Source of the DNA: Oryzias latipes
Taxonomy: Eukaryota; Chordata; Actinopteri; Beloniformes; Adrianichthyidae
DNA: 64,000 bases
NCBI RefSeq assembly: GCF_002234675.1
Contig: NC_019867.2
Span: forward strand, 4,048,001-4,112,000
Reading direction: 5' to 3'
Shown: positions 1-11,200 of the stretch, piece after piece
Position numbering within the stretch: position 1 is the stretch's first letter
Layout of the letters: each line of letters opens with the position of its first letter
Program-made: the position numbers and the translations under genes
Notes under the pieces: model-generated
Seen by the model: only the letters and a program-made list of their open reading frames with translations
Told to the model about the DNA's origin: nothing
Databases searched by the model: none

Positions 1-356
1 ACTTAAGCAAGATGCTCACGATCTTTGAACTTGTGCAGAAGATGGATACCAACTTGGAGCGTATTTCTGCCCGAATTGAGGCAAGACTGGTCTAAATTGC
101 CCACTTTTCAGATCAAATCTGCCTCGAATAGCTGTACCAGCCAAGGACACAGCCGGCAGAGCAAACAACCTGCTGGCGCCGGGAAAAATCTAATTTAATC
201 AGACCCCCCCTCTGTGCTGAGGACTTCTGTCCTTGACTCCAAGAAAACAAGATATTCGCTTCCAGAGTGTGAAGACCGCTGTTGTGTTGAAGGTTGATGC
301 TGCCTCGCAACCCCCCCCCCTCCTGACCTCGGTGCCGCCCCCCGCTGTGAACACTG
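1..356 (+). repeat. Fragment of unclassified retroposon R (copy R0)
   Basis: This matches the left half of the element at 911-1638 base for base over most of its length, including the run GATGCTCACGATCTTTGAAC, and stops at the motif CGCTGTGAACACTG. After that point the DNA switches abruptly to the 3' arm of the IS630/Tc1-type element. A short frame (LTIFELVQKMDTNLERISAR, then a stop) may be the tail of an old element protein, but I do not recognise it. It contains poly-C tracts of variable length. The element continues off the left edge of the window. Confidence 0.6.
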
Positions 357-908
357 AAAACCAGTACAGTTACCATTGTCAATAAAGGACTGAACTACAA
401 CTGAAAGGTGGACATGAGGGATATTTCAATGGTCCTCTGCTATAGTGACAAAACATCTAATCATTTTGACCTGAGGTGCTTACACAATGCCAAAGGGACA
501 AAGTATTTTGGGGGCACTGACTGTTTAGAGGAGAAGAAAATTTAGTTTTGACACATGAGTGAATTGTTTTGGGAGAGAAATGGCTTTTGCAGGTGAAACA
601 TGGTGTTGTGCCGAACCATCCATATTACTTTGGCAAAAGCACCAAGAGTGCTGAGAACGTCCGGTCTGATCAAGACATGAGCCAAAGCAATTGAGAAGGA
701 TCTTTGCCATTTTGGTGGCACTCACTCTTCACATGGGAAAGGAATTTAGTTTTGAAGCACGAGTGAACAGTTTTGAAAGATATATTAGGTTTTGCAAGTG
801 AGTTTTTGTGTTGTGCTAAACTGTAATACTGTTTTGCCAAATGACCTTAGAGTTTTGAGAATGTAATTTCTGTTTCAAGAAATGAGCCAAACCAAAGGAG
901 AAAAACTG
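357..908 (+). mobile_element. Detached 3' arm of IS630/Tc1-type transposon
   Basis: This is colinear with 19914-20463 of the more complete element. It ends with the same terminal inverted repeat, GGAGAAAAACTG, followed by TA. The transposase part is missing here. The arm is sandwiched between two copies of retroposon R, so it looks like the product of an unequal exchange inside the TE cassette rather than an independent insertion. Confidence 0.7.
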
Positions 909-910
909 TA

Positions 911-1638
911 AGCGGGATGCTCACGATCTTTGAACTTGTGCAGAAGATGGATACCAACTTGGAGCGTATTTCTGCCCGAATTGAGGCAAGACTGGTCTAA
1001 ATTGCCCACTTTTCGGATCAAATCTGCCTCGAATAGCTGTACCAGCCAAGGACACAGCCGGCAGAGCGAACAACCTGCTGGCGCCGGGAAAAATCTAATT
1101 TAATCAGCCCCCCCCTCTGTGCTCAGGACTTCTGTCCTTGGCTCCAAGAAAACAAGATATTCGCTTCCAGAGTGTGAAGACCGCTGTTGTGTTCAAAGTT
1201 CATGTCCCCCCCCGACCTCGGTGCCTGCCCCCCCCCGCTGTGAACACTGCCTGAGAGGCGCCGATCCGTGGCTGCCCTCGGAGTGTATCGCTGAGGGCCC
1301 CCCCCTAACTACCTCCCTCGTGTACTGTGTGTCGTGTGAATATGTGCTTCTGTGTTTAGACGGTGTAGTTTTTTTCTTGTATCTACACATTGTAACAACA
1401 GTGTTGAGGTATGACTTTTTTTCTGTCACCAATGACCCAGACCCTCCCCATTGGTAACCCATCTACACCCATCCTAGTAAGGCAGCACATTTATTGCTGC
1501 AGCCTCAGCCAACTCTGAACTGTATATGTGTATCTGTTGTATGTCTGATCTTGTTCAGGTTGTACTGGAACTAATTTCGTATGTCGGTGTAAAGCTGTGC
1601 ATATGACAGTAAATGAATTCTGATTCTGATTCTGATTA
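911..1638 (+). repeat. Retroposon R (copy R1), ends in (TTCTGA)n
   Basis: A unit of about 0.73 kb found once or twice in every cassette of the window. It runs from GATGCTCACGATC to a tail reading ATGACAGTAAATGAATTC followed by TTCTGA repeats. A short simple-repeat tail after an ATAAA/GTAAATG-like end is typical of non-LTR retroposons, so I infer a SINE or a truncated LINE. Poly-C tracts near 1205, 1230 and 1300 vary in length between copies. It splits the 3' region of the IS630/Tc1-type element. Confidence 0.6.
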
Positions 1639-1979
1639 TTTACAGCACTGTAGGCTGCACATCATTGTCATAGTTTTTGGTTTGTGTTTAAATTATAAAG
1701 TATATTATGCTGTAAACATTTTCTTTTTATTCTGATATATGAAAGTTACTTTATGTGTGTGAATGATAATGGTTAGACTTTCCTCTGCAGTATGAGTGCA
1801 ATGTTTGCTGTTACTGTAAACCTAAGAGGCTTCCATTACCCTAAAATCCTTTTTCTTTTTTTCAGTTTTATACAAAATTGTATTCTGTTAGCTATACAAA
1901 AACAGTACAGTGACCATTGTCAATAAAGGACTGAGCTACAACTGAAAGATGGACATGAGGGATATTTCAATGGTCCTCT
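1639..1979 (+). mobile_element. IS630/Tc1-type element, 3' region (interrupted)
   Basis: Starts TTTACAGCACTGTAGGCTGC, which in the fullest copy follows the transposase stop codon at about 19667. It runs to GGTCCTCT, where an L2 fragment is inserted, and resumes at 2711. It has no coding potential of its own. Confidence 0.7.
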
Positions 1980-2710
1980 TACCATCTGAAAAACATTGCC
2001 AAAATCAAAAACATAGTGTCAAAGCCAGACCTGGAGATACTTATTGATGCATTTGTCTCCAGTAGGTTAGACTACTGTAACGGCCTGCTCACCGGCCTCT
2101 CCAAACGAGCTGTAAAACAGCTTCAGTACATCCAGAATGCTGCTGCTCGAGTCCTGACCAGAACCAGGAAGTATGATCACATTAGTCCTGTGCTCAGGTC
2201 TCTGCACTGGCTCCCTGTACCTCAAAGAAGAGACTTTAAAGCAGCTGTGCTTGTGTACAAGTCTCTCCATGGCCGAGCACCAAAGTACATCTCTGACATG
2301 TTAGTGCCATATGAACCATCTCGTACTCTGAGGACCTCAGGGGCCGGCCTCCTGTTGATTCCCAGAGTCAGAACTAAACAAGGGGAATCAGCGTTTCAAT
2401 ATTCTGCAGCTAAAATCTGGAACAGCCTCCCTGAAGTCGTAAGACAGGCCTCTTCTGTGTTCATGTTCAAATCTAGACTTAAAACATTTCTGTTTAGCCG
2501 TGTATATGACTGAAAGGTCCTATCTGCACTTTTCTTTCCTTTCCTTCCTTTATTTTTAAATCAATTTTCAAATTTTTTCTTTTCTTTTAAACTAAATTTT
2601 ACGTTGATTATTTCTATCATGCATTGTGATTTTAATGCATTTTTCTGTTTTGTGAAGCACCTTGAATTACATTGTGTATGAATTGTGCTTTACAAATAAA
2701 CTTGCCTTGC
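1980..2710 (+). mobile_element. L2-type LINE, 5'-truncated 3' end
   Basis: The open frame 2016-2513 (165 aa) is the C-terminal end of an L2-clade reverse transcriptase protein. Diagnostic blocks are SSRLDYCNGLLTGL, YIQNAAARVLTRT, HISPVLRSLHWLPV, FKAAVLVYKSLHGRAP and WNSLPEVVR. The 3' UTR ends in ACAAATAAACTTGCCTTGCC, the usual L2-style end with a short repeated tail. The flanks share CCTCT (GGTCCTCT before, CCTCTGCTATAG after), a probable 5-bp target-site duplication. The catalytic RT domain is missing, so the copy cannot move by itself. Confidence 0.88.
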
Positions 2711-3183
2711 CTCTGCTATAGTGACAAAACATCTAATAATTTTGACTTGAGGTGCTTACACAATGCCAAAGGGATGAAGGATTTTGGGGGCACTGACTGT
2801 TTAAATGAGAAGAAAATTTAGTTTTGACACATGAGTGAATTGTTTTGGGAGAGAAATGGCTTTTCAGGTGAACCATGGTGTTGTGCCGAACCATCCACAT
2901 TACTTTGGCAAAAGCACCAAGAGTGCTGAGAACGTCCGGTCTGATCAAGAAATGAGCCAAAGCAATTGAGAAGGATCTTTGCCATTTTGGTGGCACTCAG
3001 TCTTTACATGGGAAAGGAATTTAGTTTTGAAGCATGAGTGAACAGTTTTGAGAGATATATTAGATTTTGCAAGTGATCTATTGTGTTGTGCTAAACTGTA
3101 AGACTGTTTTGCCAAATAATCTTAGAATTTTGAGAATGTAATTTCTGTTTCAAGAAATGAGCCAAACCAATGGAGAAAAACTG
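2711..3183 (+). mobile_element. IS630/Tc1-type element, 3' arm and terminal inverted repeat
   Basis: Continues the element after the L2 insertion and ends with GGAGAAAAACTG-TA. Beyond the TA lies unique DNA (ATATGAAAATCC), so this is the genuine outer right boundary of the cassette. The arm contains two degenerate repeats of about 170 bp that both include a version of CAAGAAATGAGCCAAA. Confidence 0.75.
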
Positions 3184-3230
3184 TAATATGAAAATCCTCT
3201 TCATCCACTCTGATGTAGTACATCGTGCTG

Positions 3231-3244
3231 CCACCAGAGGGCAG
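3231..3244 (+). promoter_or_regulatory. CTCF-like motif
   Basis: CCACCAGAGGGCAG matches the vertebrate CTCF core closely. It sits just outside the right edge of the TE cassette. The equivalent site survives at 51455 but is deleted from the two short units, where a junction joins TTTCAAGAA directly to GACAGCAGCC. Binding is an inference from sequence only. Confidence 0.45.
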
Positions 3245-3699
3245 AAGACAGCAGCCATGGAGCATTTTCTAGTTTTCTAAATAAATTTCAACATAAAACC
3301 TTTTTCATGGTTAACAGCCATGAAAAAGAAAATAAACAGAAATGAATCAATTCTGTTTGTAGGTTAGAAGATGTAATATCAAATTTTTTTAAATGCCCCA
3401 ATGTTGTTCAAGTTCCATTATTTGTCACACACCTAGGTATGCGAAATTTGTTTCGCGCGTTTGACCCATCCCCTGGGGGAGTGGGGAGCTGCAGATGAGC
3501 CGCGCTCGGGAGGCAGCAGCGTTAAGGGTCTTGCCCAGCAGTTCTACATGATCTTTTCTTGATTTGAAAAAACTTTATGAAAATCTGGATGAGATTCTTT
3601 GCATTACTGGAACAGTACAACATGTAAATAAAAAAGACAATGTTTAGTCACTCTTCTCTTTTATTTAAAATAAATTCTCATTTTATTTTCCTTTAGCCA
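3245..3699. other. Intergenic, repeat-like, no gene seen
   Basis: AT-rich DNA with a GC-rich island at about 3465-3540 (CTGGGGGAGTGGGGAGCTGC ... GTTAAGGGTCTTGCCCAGCA). That island resembles a dispersed fish repeat. The short inverted pair TTTTTCATGG / CCATGAAAAA lies at about 3301-3327. No convincing exon was found. Confidence 0.5.
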
Positions 3700-4010
3700 G
3701 AGGGCCACAATGGAGGGCCAGAGCCGCAGGTCACACAAATGTATAATTTAGACTTTTTGATCATGTATCTGTCAAAATCTGCACCAAAACACCCAAACAG
3801 TGAAACAGTAAATGTTCTACATCTAAGAGCTAAAAACCACTTCAGTTGGTGTGTTGAAGGTTTGTTGGTGACGTTTGGCTTCTTTTCTTTCAGCATGATC
3901 CATTTCAAGTTGTGGCTGTCAAGACTAACTTCTGATGCACAGAACAGCTGGTGATTGACTCAGTCCACATCATTACACTTCCACCACTGTGTTTTACTGA
4001 TAGAAATTCA
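3700..4010 (-). pseudogene. Decayed Tc1-type transposase fragment
   Basis: On the minus strand the DNA reads VKHSGGSVMMW near 3970-4005, matching the Tc1 transposase block VKHGGGSVMVWG. Further blocks reading KWIMLKEKKPN and THQLKWFLALR may be degenerate remains of the segment that follows. Stops and frameshifts prevent any product. The same remnant recurs at about 23200, 39670 and 51926. It is a different element from the IS630-type transposon in the cassette. Confidence 0.5.
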
Positions 4011-4739
4011 AACATTAACAGGCCAGCACAAGCTTCTTGTTAAGAATCTTATACTGAAAGCTGGTTGAACTTTCCTGCATCTGGATGTGATATATTTTGC
4101 CAGCATAATTTTATAATGTTTAATCCTCTGCCACTTTTCAGCTTGTGTTGTTCTAGTGTTCAACCTTCTGTGTTTGTCTTAGCACCATTCTCTGGAATGC
4201 AAACGCTTCCACCTTATGGGGAATTATCAGTAAAATATGTGAGAAACTAAGAAAGAGTTCAGCTTATTAAATAAAATCCCATAAAAAAATAACATTAACT
4301 TTACCTGGATTTAATAATTTTTAATAAATACAATCAGGAACTTTAAATTAGAAATCTCTACCCTCTTGAATTAAGTACATCGAGCTACCACCAGAGGGCA
4401 GTAGACAGCAATCCTGTGACTATAGCTGTGAGCCACATAGGCTGCAAAACTGCAGTTATGGATCTTTTTCGATTTTTTCAAAATAACCGTCATCATTAGA
4501 TTTTTTGGATGTTTAAGAGAGCCGAAAATAATTTATTCTTTTTTTAAGCAATTTTGGGAAAACAAGGCAGAAAAAAATGGTATAATTTCCCACATTGCAG
4601 ATGATAATTTTATCACCAATCTAAAAGAAATTTGACTAAACATTTGTAAATATTACCAACATTTATGTTCTTTAAATAAAGTTTTTCTTTAATATTATAA
4701 AAGCCTTCATCCCTCAAATTCATTTAGATTTCAGAAGAG
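4011..4739. other. Intergenic spacer with second CTCF-like motif
   Basis: No gene recognised. CCACCAGAGGGCAG occurs again at 4388-4401 and is kept at 52614-52627 in the last unit. The short units have the changed form CCACTAGAGGGCAT (23865). The rest is AT-rich. Confidence 0.5.
4388..4401 (+). promoter_or_regulatory. CTCF-like motif
   Basis: Second CCACCAGAGGGCAG, in the same orientation and 1.16 kb downstream of the first, upstream of the ERAP1-like exons. The flanking TACATCGNGCT and GACAGCA are also shared by both sites, so the two may descend from one dispersed repeat. Confidence 0.42.
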
Positions 4740-5198
4740 AAAGTGATAAAGACATGAATATTTTAGAACTTGATCATGTTAAAGAGAAATCTCCTGGTCA
4801 GGATGGTCTGACTTCAAACTTCTGCAGGTTTTTCTGGAAACTTCTTAGAAAGTTCCTATTTGAAGCTTTAAAGACCTGTTTGCTGAATAAAACACTTTTG
4901 AAAACAATGAAAAAGAATGATAATATTAATACCAAAACCAAACAAAGACAAATCTCTTATTAACAACTTGAGACCAATAACTTTATTAAATGTTGATTAT
5001 AAATGATTCACTCACTTTTTAGCTAACAGACTGAAAAAGTTGTTCAACAGTCAGTTGTAATAAGTGAAACTCAATCTGGTTTCCTTCCAAACCAGTTAAT
5101 CCACAATAACATTTGTTTAGTCTGAGATTTATTAGATTATGGAAGATTAATTGAAGACAATGGAGTTATTTTATTTTTAGATTTGTTTCATGTTTAGA
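4740..5198 (+). pseudogene. Decayed L1/Tx1-like reverse transcriptase fragment
   Basis: Translating with a few frame breaks gives blocks in the order expected of an L1-type RT: EKSPGQDGLTSNFCRFFWK (4785-4845), LRPITLLNVDYK, FLANRLKKLFN, SETQSGFLP, LLDYGRLIEDNG and finally LFLDLF. The last block resembles the start of the catalytic FLDLxKAFD block. In-frame stops show it is dead. It ends only a few bases before the ERAP1-like signal-peptide exon, so the insertion probably removed or displaced the gene's true 5' end. Equivalent pieces are at 24150, 40617 and 52966. Confidence 0.72.
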
Positions 5199-5210
5199 TT
5201 TGATTCTCAG

Positions 5211-8200
5211 GAACTCTCCTGCTCCTACTCTTTGCTCTGATCCCTTCATCTCATGGAGCTCAAATACCAAGTCCAGACCAACCCAAGGAGATCCCAGTAG
5301 CTACAAATGGACAGCTGTTTCCCTGGGACCGCATGAGACTCCCCAAAACCATCTCCCCACTCCACTATGACCTGAGCCTCCACCCCAACCTCACCACCCT
5401 GGACTTCACCGGCGTCGTTCGCATAGACCTGGACGTGCACGAAGACACCAGCGTTGTGGTTCTCCACGCAAAGAAAATGCACATATCAAGCGCGCTGTTG
5501 CTCGCGCCAGCGGGCACGAGGGTCCTCCAGGTTCTGGAGTATCCTCGCTTTCATCAGCTCGCCTTGATGTCTGACGTGGTGCTGACCAAAGGCAGGAAGT
5601 ATGAGGTCCAGCTGGAGTTTGCTGCAAACCTGTCTGACAGCTACCATGGGTTCTACAAGAGCAGCTACCGCACCAGCACCGGGGAGGTCCGGTAGGTCCA
5701 CAAAACCCAGATTTGGGCCAAAACAGTGTCATTTAGAGCAAAAACTGGAGTTATTGTGAGAAAGAAAAAAGAAAACTAGAGTATTTTATGCTTTACTTCT
5801 CACAGGGTCATGGCATCAACACAGTTTGAGGCGACCTTTGCTCGTGGGGCCTTTCCCTGTTTTGATGAGCCCGCCTTCAAAGCCAACTTCACCATCCGGA
5901 TTATTAGAGAGCCACGCCACATTGCCATTTCCAACATGCCTAAGGTACACCAGCACGTCTTTTCCTGATGGCTTTAACACCAATGTCGTGAAGGGGATTG
6001 AGCGAATCTGTCATTACGTAGTCACTACATGCTAGTCATTTCTTAAAAACATTTCCCTTCTTTTTTGGCTCAGTTGCTGGACTTTTTCTCATCAGATAAT
6101 CTTAAGGATTTGCATTTCTGCTCCTTCTGTGCTTCATTTTTTAACACACACAATTTGAATAAAGAAATAGTCAGAAAGTGAGTTTTATAGCAAATTTTCT
6201 GATGTATGTCCTCAGTCGTCAGAAAAATCCAACAAAAACACGTTAAAAACACCAAACACTATTTTCATCAGAGTGGGTCTTTGGTTGAAAACTACATGGA
6301 TGTAAAGCAGCAGATCATGTTTAACCATGTAGTAACAGCTCTGTTCAGTGTTTTTCCTCTGCTTTTATACTAGATAAAAAAATGTTTATGCTTTTTACCA
6401 GCAGATGACTGCAGGTTGCTTATTAGGAATAAGAGATTTTCATAGTTTAAAGATGAAAAAAAATAAAAAATAAACATTTCTCTGTTATTTTCCATCTGCA
6501 GACTTTACTGTAAATTTTCACATTTATTTTGTTGATAAAACCCTTTTGGTTTTCTTTCAAACTTTAAAAGGAGATGTCCTTAGTCAGTGAATAAATGATG
6601 AAAAATTAAAAAAATTATTCTGATCCTTTTTATATGTTTTTTTTTTTTTGTAAAAATGACAGCAGCTTTTTTTGTTAATCGAATAGGTGTACTAAGAGAT
6701 GCTACTCTATTTCTGCAGGTTAGTGCTGTTCTTGGTTGTAGTATGTAGTTTTTTTTAAAATCTTTTTGAGCATGGGTGCACTTCTTCACTGATAACATTC
6801 ACAAAGCTATCTATAAAAGAAGAAATGAAAAAACTCTAGTTTATATTAATTGCATGCATTGTTATCTAAACAAAAAAGCATAAAAAAACTCAAAGAAAAA
6901 TCTGTTATGAAATTTAATATTTTAACTACTGAGTATGATGTTTGGATAAACTCAGAGTTGATAACCTGGCAGTGGTAAATGTTTTCTAGACTAATTAGGA
7001 ACATGGAATCATTTCCCATGGTGCATCTGATGCTTTCTCATGGCATACTGGTTGTTAAACACTGTACCATCTTTGTTCTGCTGTTTAAGACTTTGCTGCA
7101 TGTTTTCAGTTTGTTTAATTTACTTTTTTTTCTCAAATCCTGTGCTTTTTGTCTTCAGATCTGCAGCTCAGATGATTTGGACGAAGGCCGAATGAAGCAC
7201 AAAGAGTTTTGCTCCAAACGCTTTTAGCAAGAATATCAGATGGAAAAAAACACTCTGTCCTCATGTGGCTTCGTTGATTATCAATGTTACCTATTTTTTA
7301 GCCTTCACCGTATTCATTAAATCTGATTTAAAGTTACAATGTGAAGCTTCTGAGCGCATTTGATGCATTTTGAGCTTAAGGGATGTGGACTGATCGGCAG
7401 AAGTGGTACTCGGGGGATGAGCTGGATGTCAGGGCCATCATGGACACCTGGACGCTGCAGGAGGGCTTCCCGCTGGTCACCGTGGAGGTCAAAGGGCGGG
7501 AGGTCAGGCTGAGTCAGGAGCGGTTCCTTAGGACGGACAACCCCTCCCTCACTGAAGGGTAATATACCCATAAGTCATTCCTAAATAAATCCCTTTTCCT
7601 TATTTATATCTTAAAGCCAGAACAACAGCAGCTATAAAAGTAGAAACATCCTACTGTAGCCCACATAGCTAATATTTTCCCTGCTCGTGCTCTCGTTTAT
7701 ATGACCGTTTTTACTTTGAATGATTAAAAATGAAAATCAAAAATTGTCAGGGAAATCCTCACAGCATGAGTGAAAAATGTCATCTGTCAATCATTTCTGC
7801 TGGAGATAAAATGAAGGAGAGCAGATGTGAGGAACCTCAAGTGCAGATCTGTAACCTCGGCAGGAGCTCTGAACTGGAAATTTGAACAAGATTGGAAGAG
7901 ACGTTCAGAAAAACATTAGTAAATGGACTGAAACACTGTGAGGCTGTAAACGATCAGATTTCTTTTCAATTTCATGTAAATTTGTCAACATTCCAAAGTA
8001 CCGCAGTAGGATTTCTCAACCATTGTTTTGGCGGTGTCACATAGTGCATCTGTTCACCTGCAGGATGTTTCCTCTGCTTCATTTATGGCATTGACCTGGA
8101 ATGAATTATGAGGCCATAGAATCAGTTTTGTTTTTTTGTTTTTAATAAAGGAAAGGACTTTGTTGGCCAAGGAGTATTTATTTATATTAGCGCCTCACCG

Positions 8201-11200
8201 TCTCCAGAGACTATGGTCAAGCCAAGAAGCTTCATATCGAATACGAGAATATCTTAAAAAAATCGGATTTCTTTTGTGTTTCTATAAACCAATAGAGACA
8301 GAGTAAAAACTATTTAATTCCCTGTAAAAGTTTGATCAATCTGTGTGTCGGCAGGTTCTTGTGGCAGATCCCGTTGACGTATATGACCAGCGCCTCCCGC
8401 TCCGTCCACCGTTTCCTTCTGAAAACAAAATCTGGTGAATGTTTGCAGACTCTTCCTCACAAACACGACTAGATCCGTGAGCTCCCCCCCCTCACCCTAT
8501 GTCTCTTCCCTTTCAGACGTCCTGTACCTGCCAGAGGAGGTGGACTGGGTGAAGTTCAACGTCAACATGAGCGGCTACTACATGGTCCACTATGGCGGTG
8601 GGGGCTGGAACTCCATCATCTCCCTGCTGCATCACAACCACACAGCCCTGAGTGGCAACGACCGGGCCAGCCTGATCCACAACGTCTTCCAGCTGGTCAG
8701 GTCCGTCTCCTGCAGGAACACACTTCCTGTTTCATCTCCTCTGGGCGGAGTCACAGTTCATAACTGAGTCTGGTCACTTGTTATGTGCAGTGTAGAGAAG
8801 GTGAGGCTGGACACGGCCCTGGAGCTGTCCCTTTACCTGTCCAGAGAGACGGAGATCATGGCGGTCTGGCAGGGCTTTGGGGAACTTGTACCTCTCTACA
8901 AACTGATGGAGAAGCGAGACATGCCTGAGCTGGAGAACCAGATGAAGGTTTGTGGCGTGTCACAACGGGAGCATAAACAAAACTCTGTACTTTAAAGGTT
9001 TGAGAAGAATTGAAGAGCAGAAGGAAATAGATAAAAATATCAATGTTCACTCTAGGATTTACAATCTTCAGGAATTTGTGTTCAAATTTTGCAATGTGAG
9101 TTATTTATCATCATAATGTGAACAAGTAATTATAAACTGTGAAAATTATAGACAGCAAAAAAAGTTTTTTTGTAGTATTTATGGTAGTTTTTCTTCCTCT
9201 AAATCAGTGTTTTTCGATGGTCAGGTGTGCTGTGGGAACTTGCCCTCATTCACTGATCTAAAAACATTTTCCATCTCCAGGATATCAGCTCTGTGTTCAT
9301 CCAAACAGGCCCTGATAAAACACTGAGTAGTTAGGAATATGAAAGATCGTAAAATACTTTTTTCTTTGTGTTTATTTGATTCTATCAAAGACATTTTGTT
9401 AAGAATGACGGTACAGCGATTTAGCCGTAGCGTCAGCTGTTTTTGGAAAAGTCCCGCCCCTTTAACTGTCTCCACCAATCATTCTTGAAAGCTTAATCAC
9501 ACATCGTCAGTCTGACCAATCAGAAGTGGTTAAAGTCTTTACTTCCTTATTCCGATTTAGCTCATAAAGTCTCTCAGTTCCAACAAGCTTGTCTTTAGCG
9601 GTGTAGCTTTCCGCAGAATCCGGTGTCAGACCGTGGAGAAAGTGAACAAAACAATGAAGCAATGAAACATTTTCATCTCCCATAAACTACTCCCATGATG
9701 CATTGGGTTAAAGTGACAGCATCTTAGCGCACACTGAGTCTTCGTGTTAAACGTCTTGAAACCACAATGAACACACATCAAACAGTTTTTGAATATTTAA
9801 CTTAACCTTTATTGTGTCTTTTAGAAAAAACAGCTGCAACTTTCAGCTTTTTCTGCCACAATTATCACAAAAATGCATGTGAGATTGCAGAAGGGCTGTA
9901 GATCCATACAGACTATGAGTTTCTCCTTTTTTTTTTTTTTTTTGGATGCTGGTGTGCCGCGGGATTTTAGTCAAGGTTAAAGTGTGCCGTGGCTCAAAAA
10001 AGGTTGAAAAACACTGATCTAAATTTACCATCAGTTTTTCTATCTGTTCTTTTCTATAGATCATTTTGTAATCATTTTTTCATATGTTGCTGCTTCAATG
10101 CCTTTTTCTTTACAGGGGGAAATTTAAAAAAAGAAAGAAAATTTCATAAATTAAGTTAACAATTTAAACAAGGAAATAATTATTTAAAAAAAATAATCTA
10201 TCATTAGTTAACAGATCGTAAAGTTGTGTCTATCTCGTGCTTACAATTGAAAAAGGTTGAACTTCACTGATTGACGTCCCTGCTAGTGCAGATCAGTGGA
10301 TCCCACATTGAGGGGTAAACCTGCGTCCGCTCGTCTCCTTCAGAGCTTCATCGTGGATCTGTTTCGGGGGCTGATCGATCAGCAGGAGTGGAACGACTCT
10401 GGCTCGGTGTCCCAGCGAGTGTTGAGGAGTTACCTGCTGCTTTTCGCCTGCGTCAGGAATTACAGTCCCTGTGTGACCAAAGCCACGCGGCTTTTTAACC
10501 AGTGGAGGGATTCTGATGGCACCATGAGGTCAGAGGTCACAGCAGTGTGTAAAACCGTTCCGTCTTTAGTCTGAACTGACATGCTTGTGGCTTTAGCCTC
10601 CCTGTGGACATCACCATGGCCGTGTTTATGGTTGGAGCTCGCACACGGGAGGGGTGGGACTTCCTGTATGAGAAGTACCGCACGTCTCTGCAGATGTCGG
10701 TGAAGAGACGCTTAAAGTGGGCCATGGCGGTCACAACGATGACGGACAAGCTTCAGTGGTGAGTCTCAGCAAATGAGTACATCGGATTTCAAGGTTACTG
10801 GACTGAAGCTAAACCTCTCCTCTCTGTAGGATGATGGAGCAGAGCCTCAACGGGGAGGTGATGAAGACCCAGGACCTCCCAGATGTGATCGTCTCTGTCG
10901 CCAGGAATCCTCATGGCTTTAAACTGGCGTGGGACTTCCTCAGAACCCACTGGCACACGCTGATTCAGAAGTCAGTGAACTCATCACACATGAACATTTC
11001 AAACAGCAGGGATGGTCCCAAAACGGTGCAGAGATATTGCAAATACAATAATATAGCATCACTGTATAAAAACGGGCATCTCGATGCTTCATTGTTGTGC
11101 TTCGTTATGCGGCACAATTCTAGCCAATCATTTTACCTTTCCAGTTATTGTGGGTGGGCTCATATAAGGATGGGTGAGGCCGTGAGGGTGGGCGGAGCTT

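Noticed and set aside
3693-3720. Possible first exon with ATG (CCACAATGGAGGGCCAG) upstream of copy A
   Set aside because: Its length and phase do not supply the single base needed by the exon at 5211, and the following residues change between units.
3739-3954. Plus-strand frame of 71 residues between the cassette and the LINE remnant
   Set aside because: It is antisense to the decayed Tc1 transposase remnant, whose minus-strand motif VKHSGGSV explains the region.
5406-5732. Minus-strand frames opposite the first ERAP1-like exon
   Set aside because: GC-rich exon DNA gives long antisense frames; the sense strand matches ERAP1 and has splice sites.
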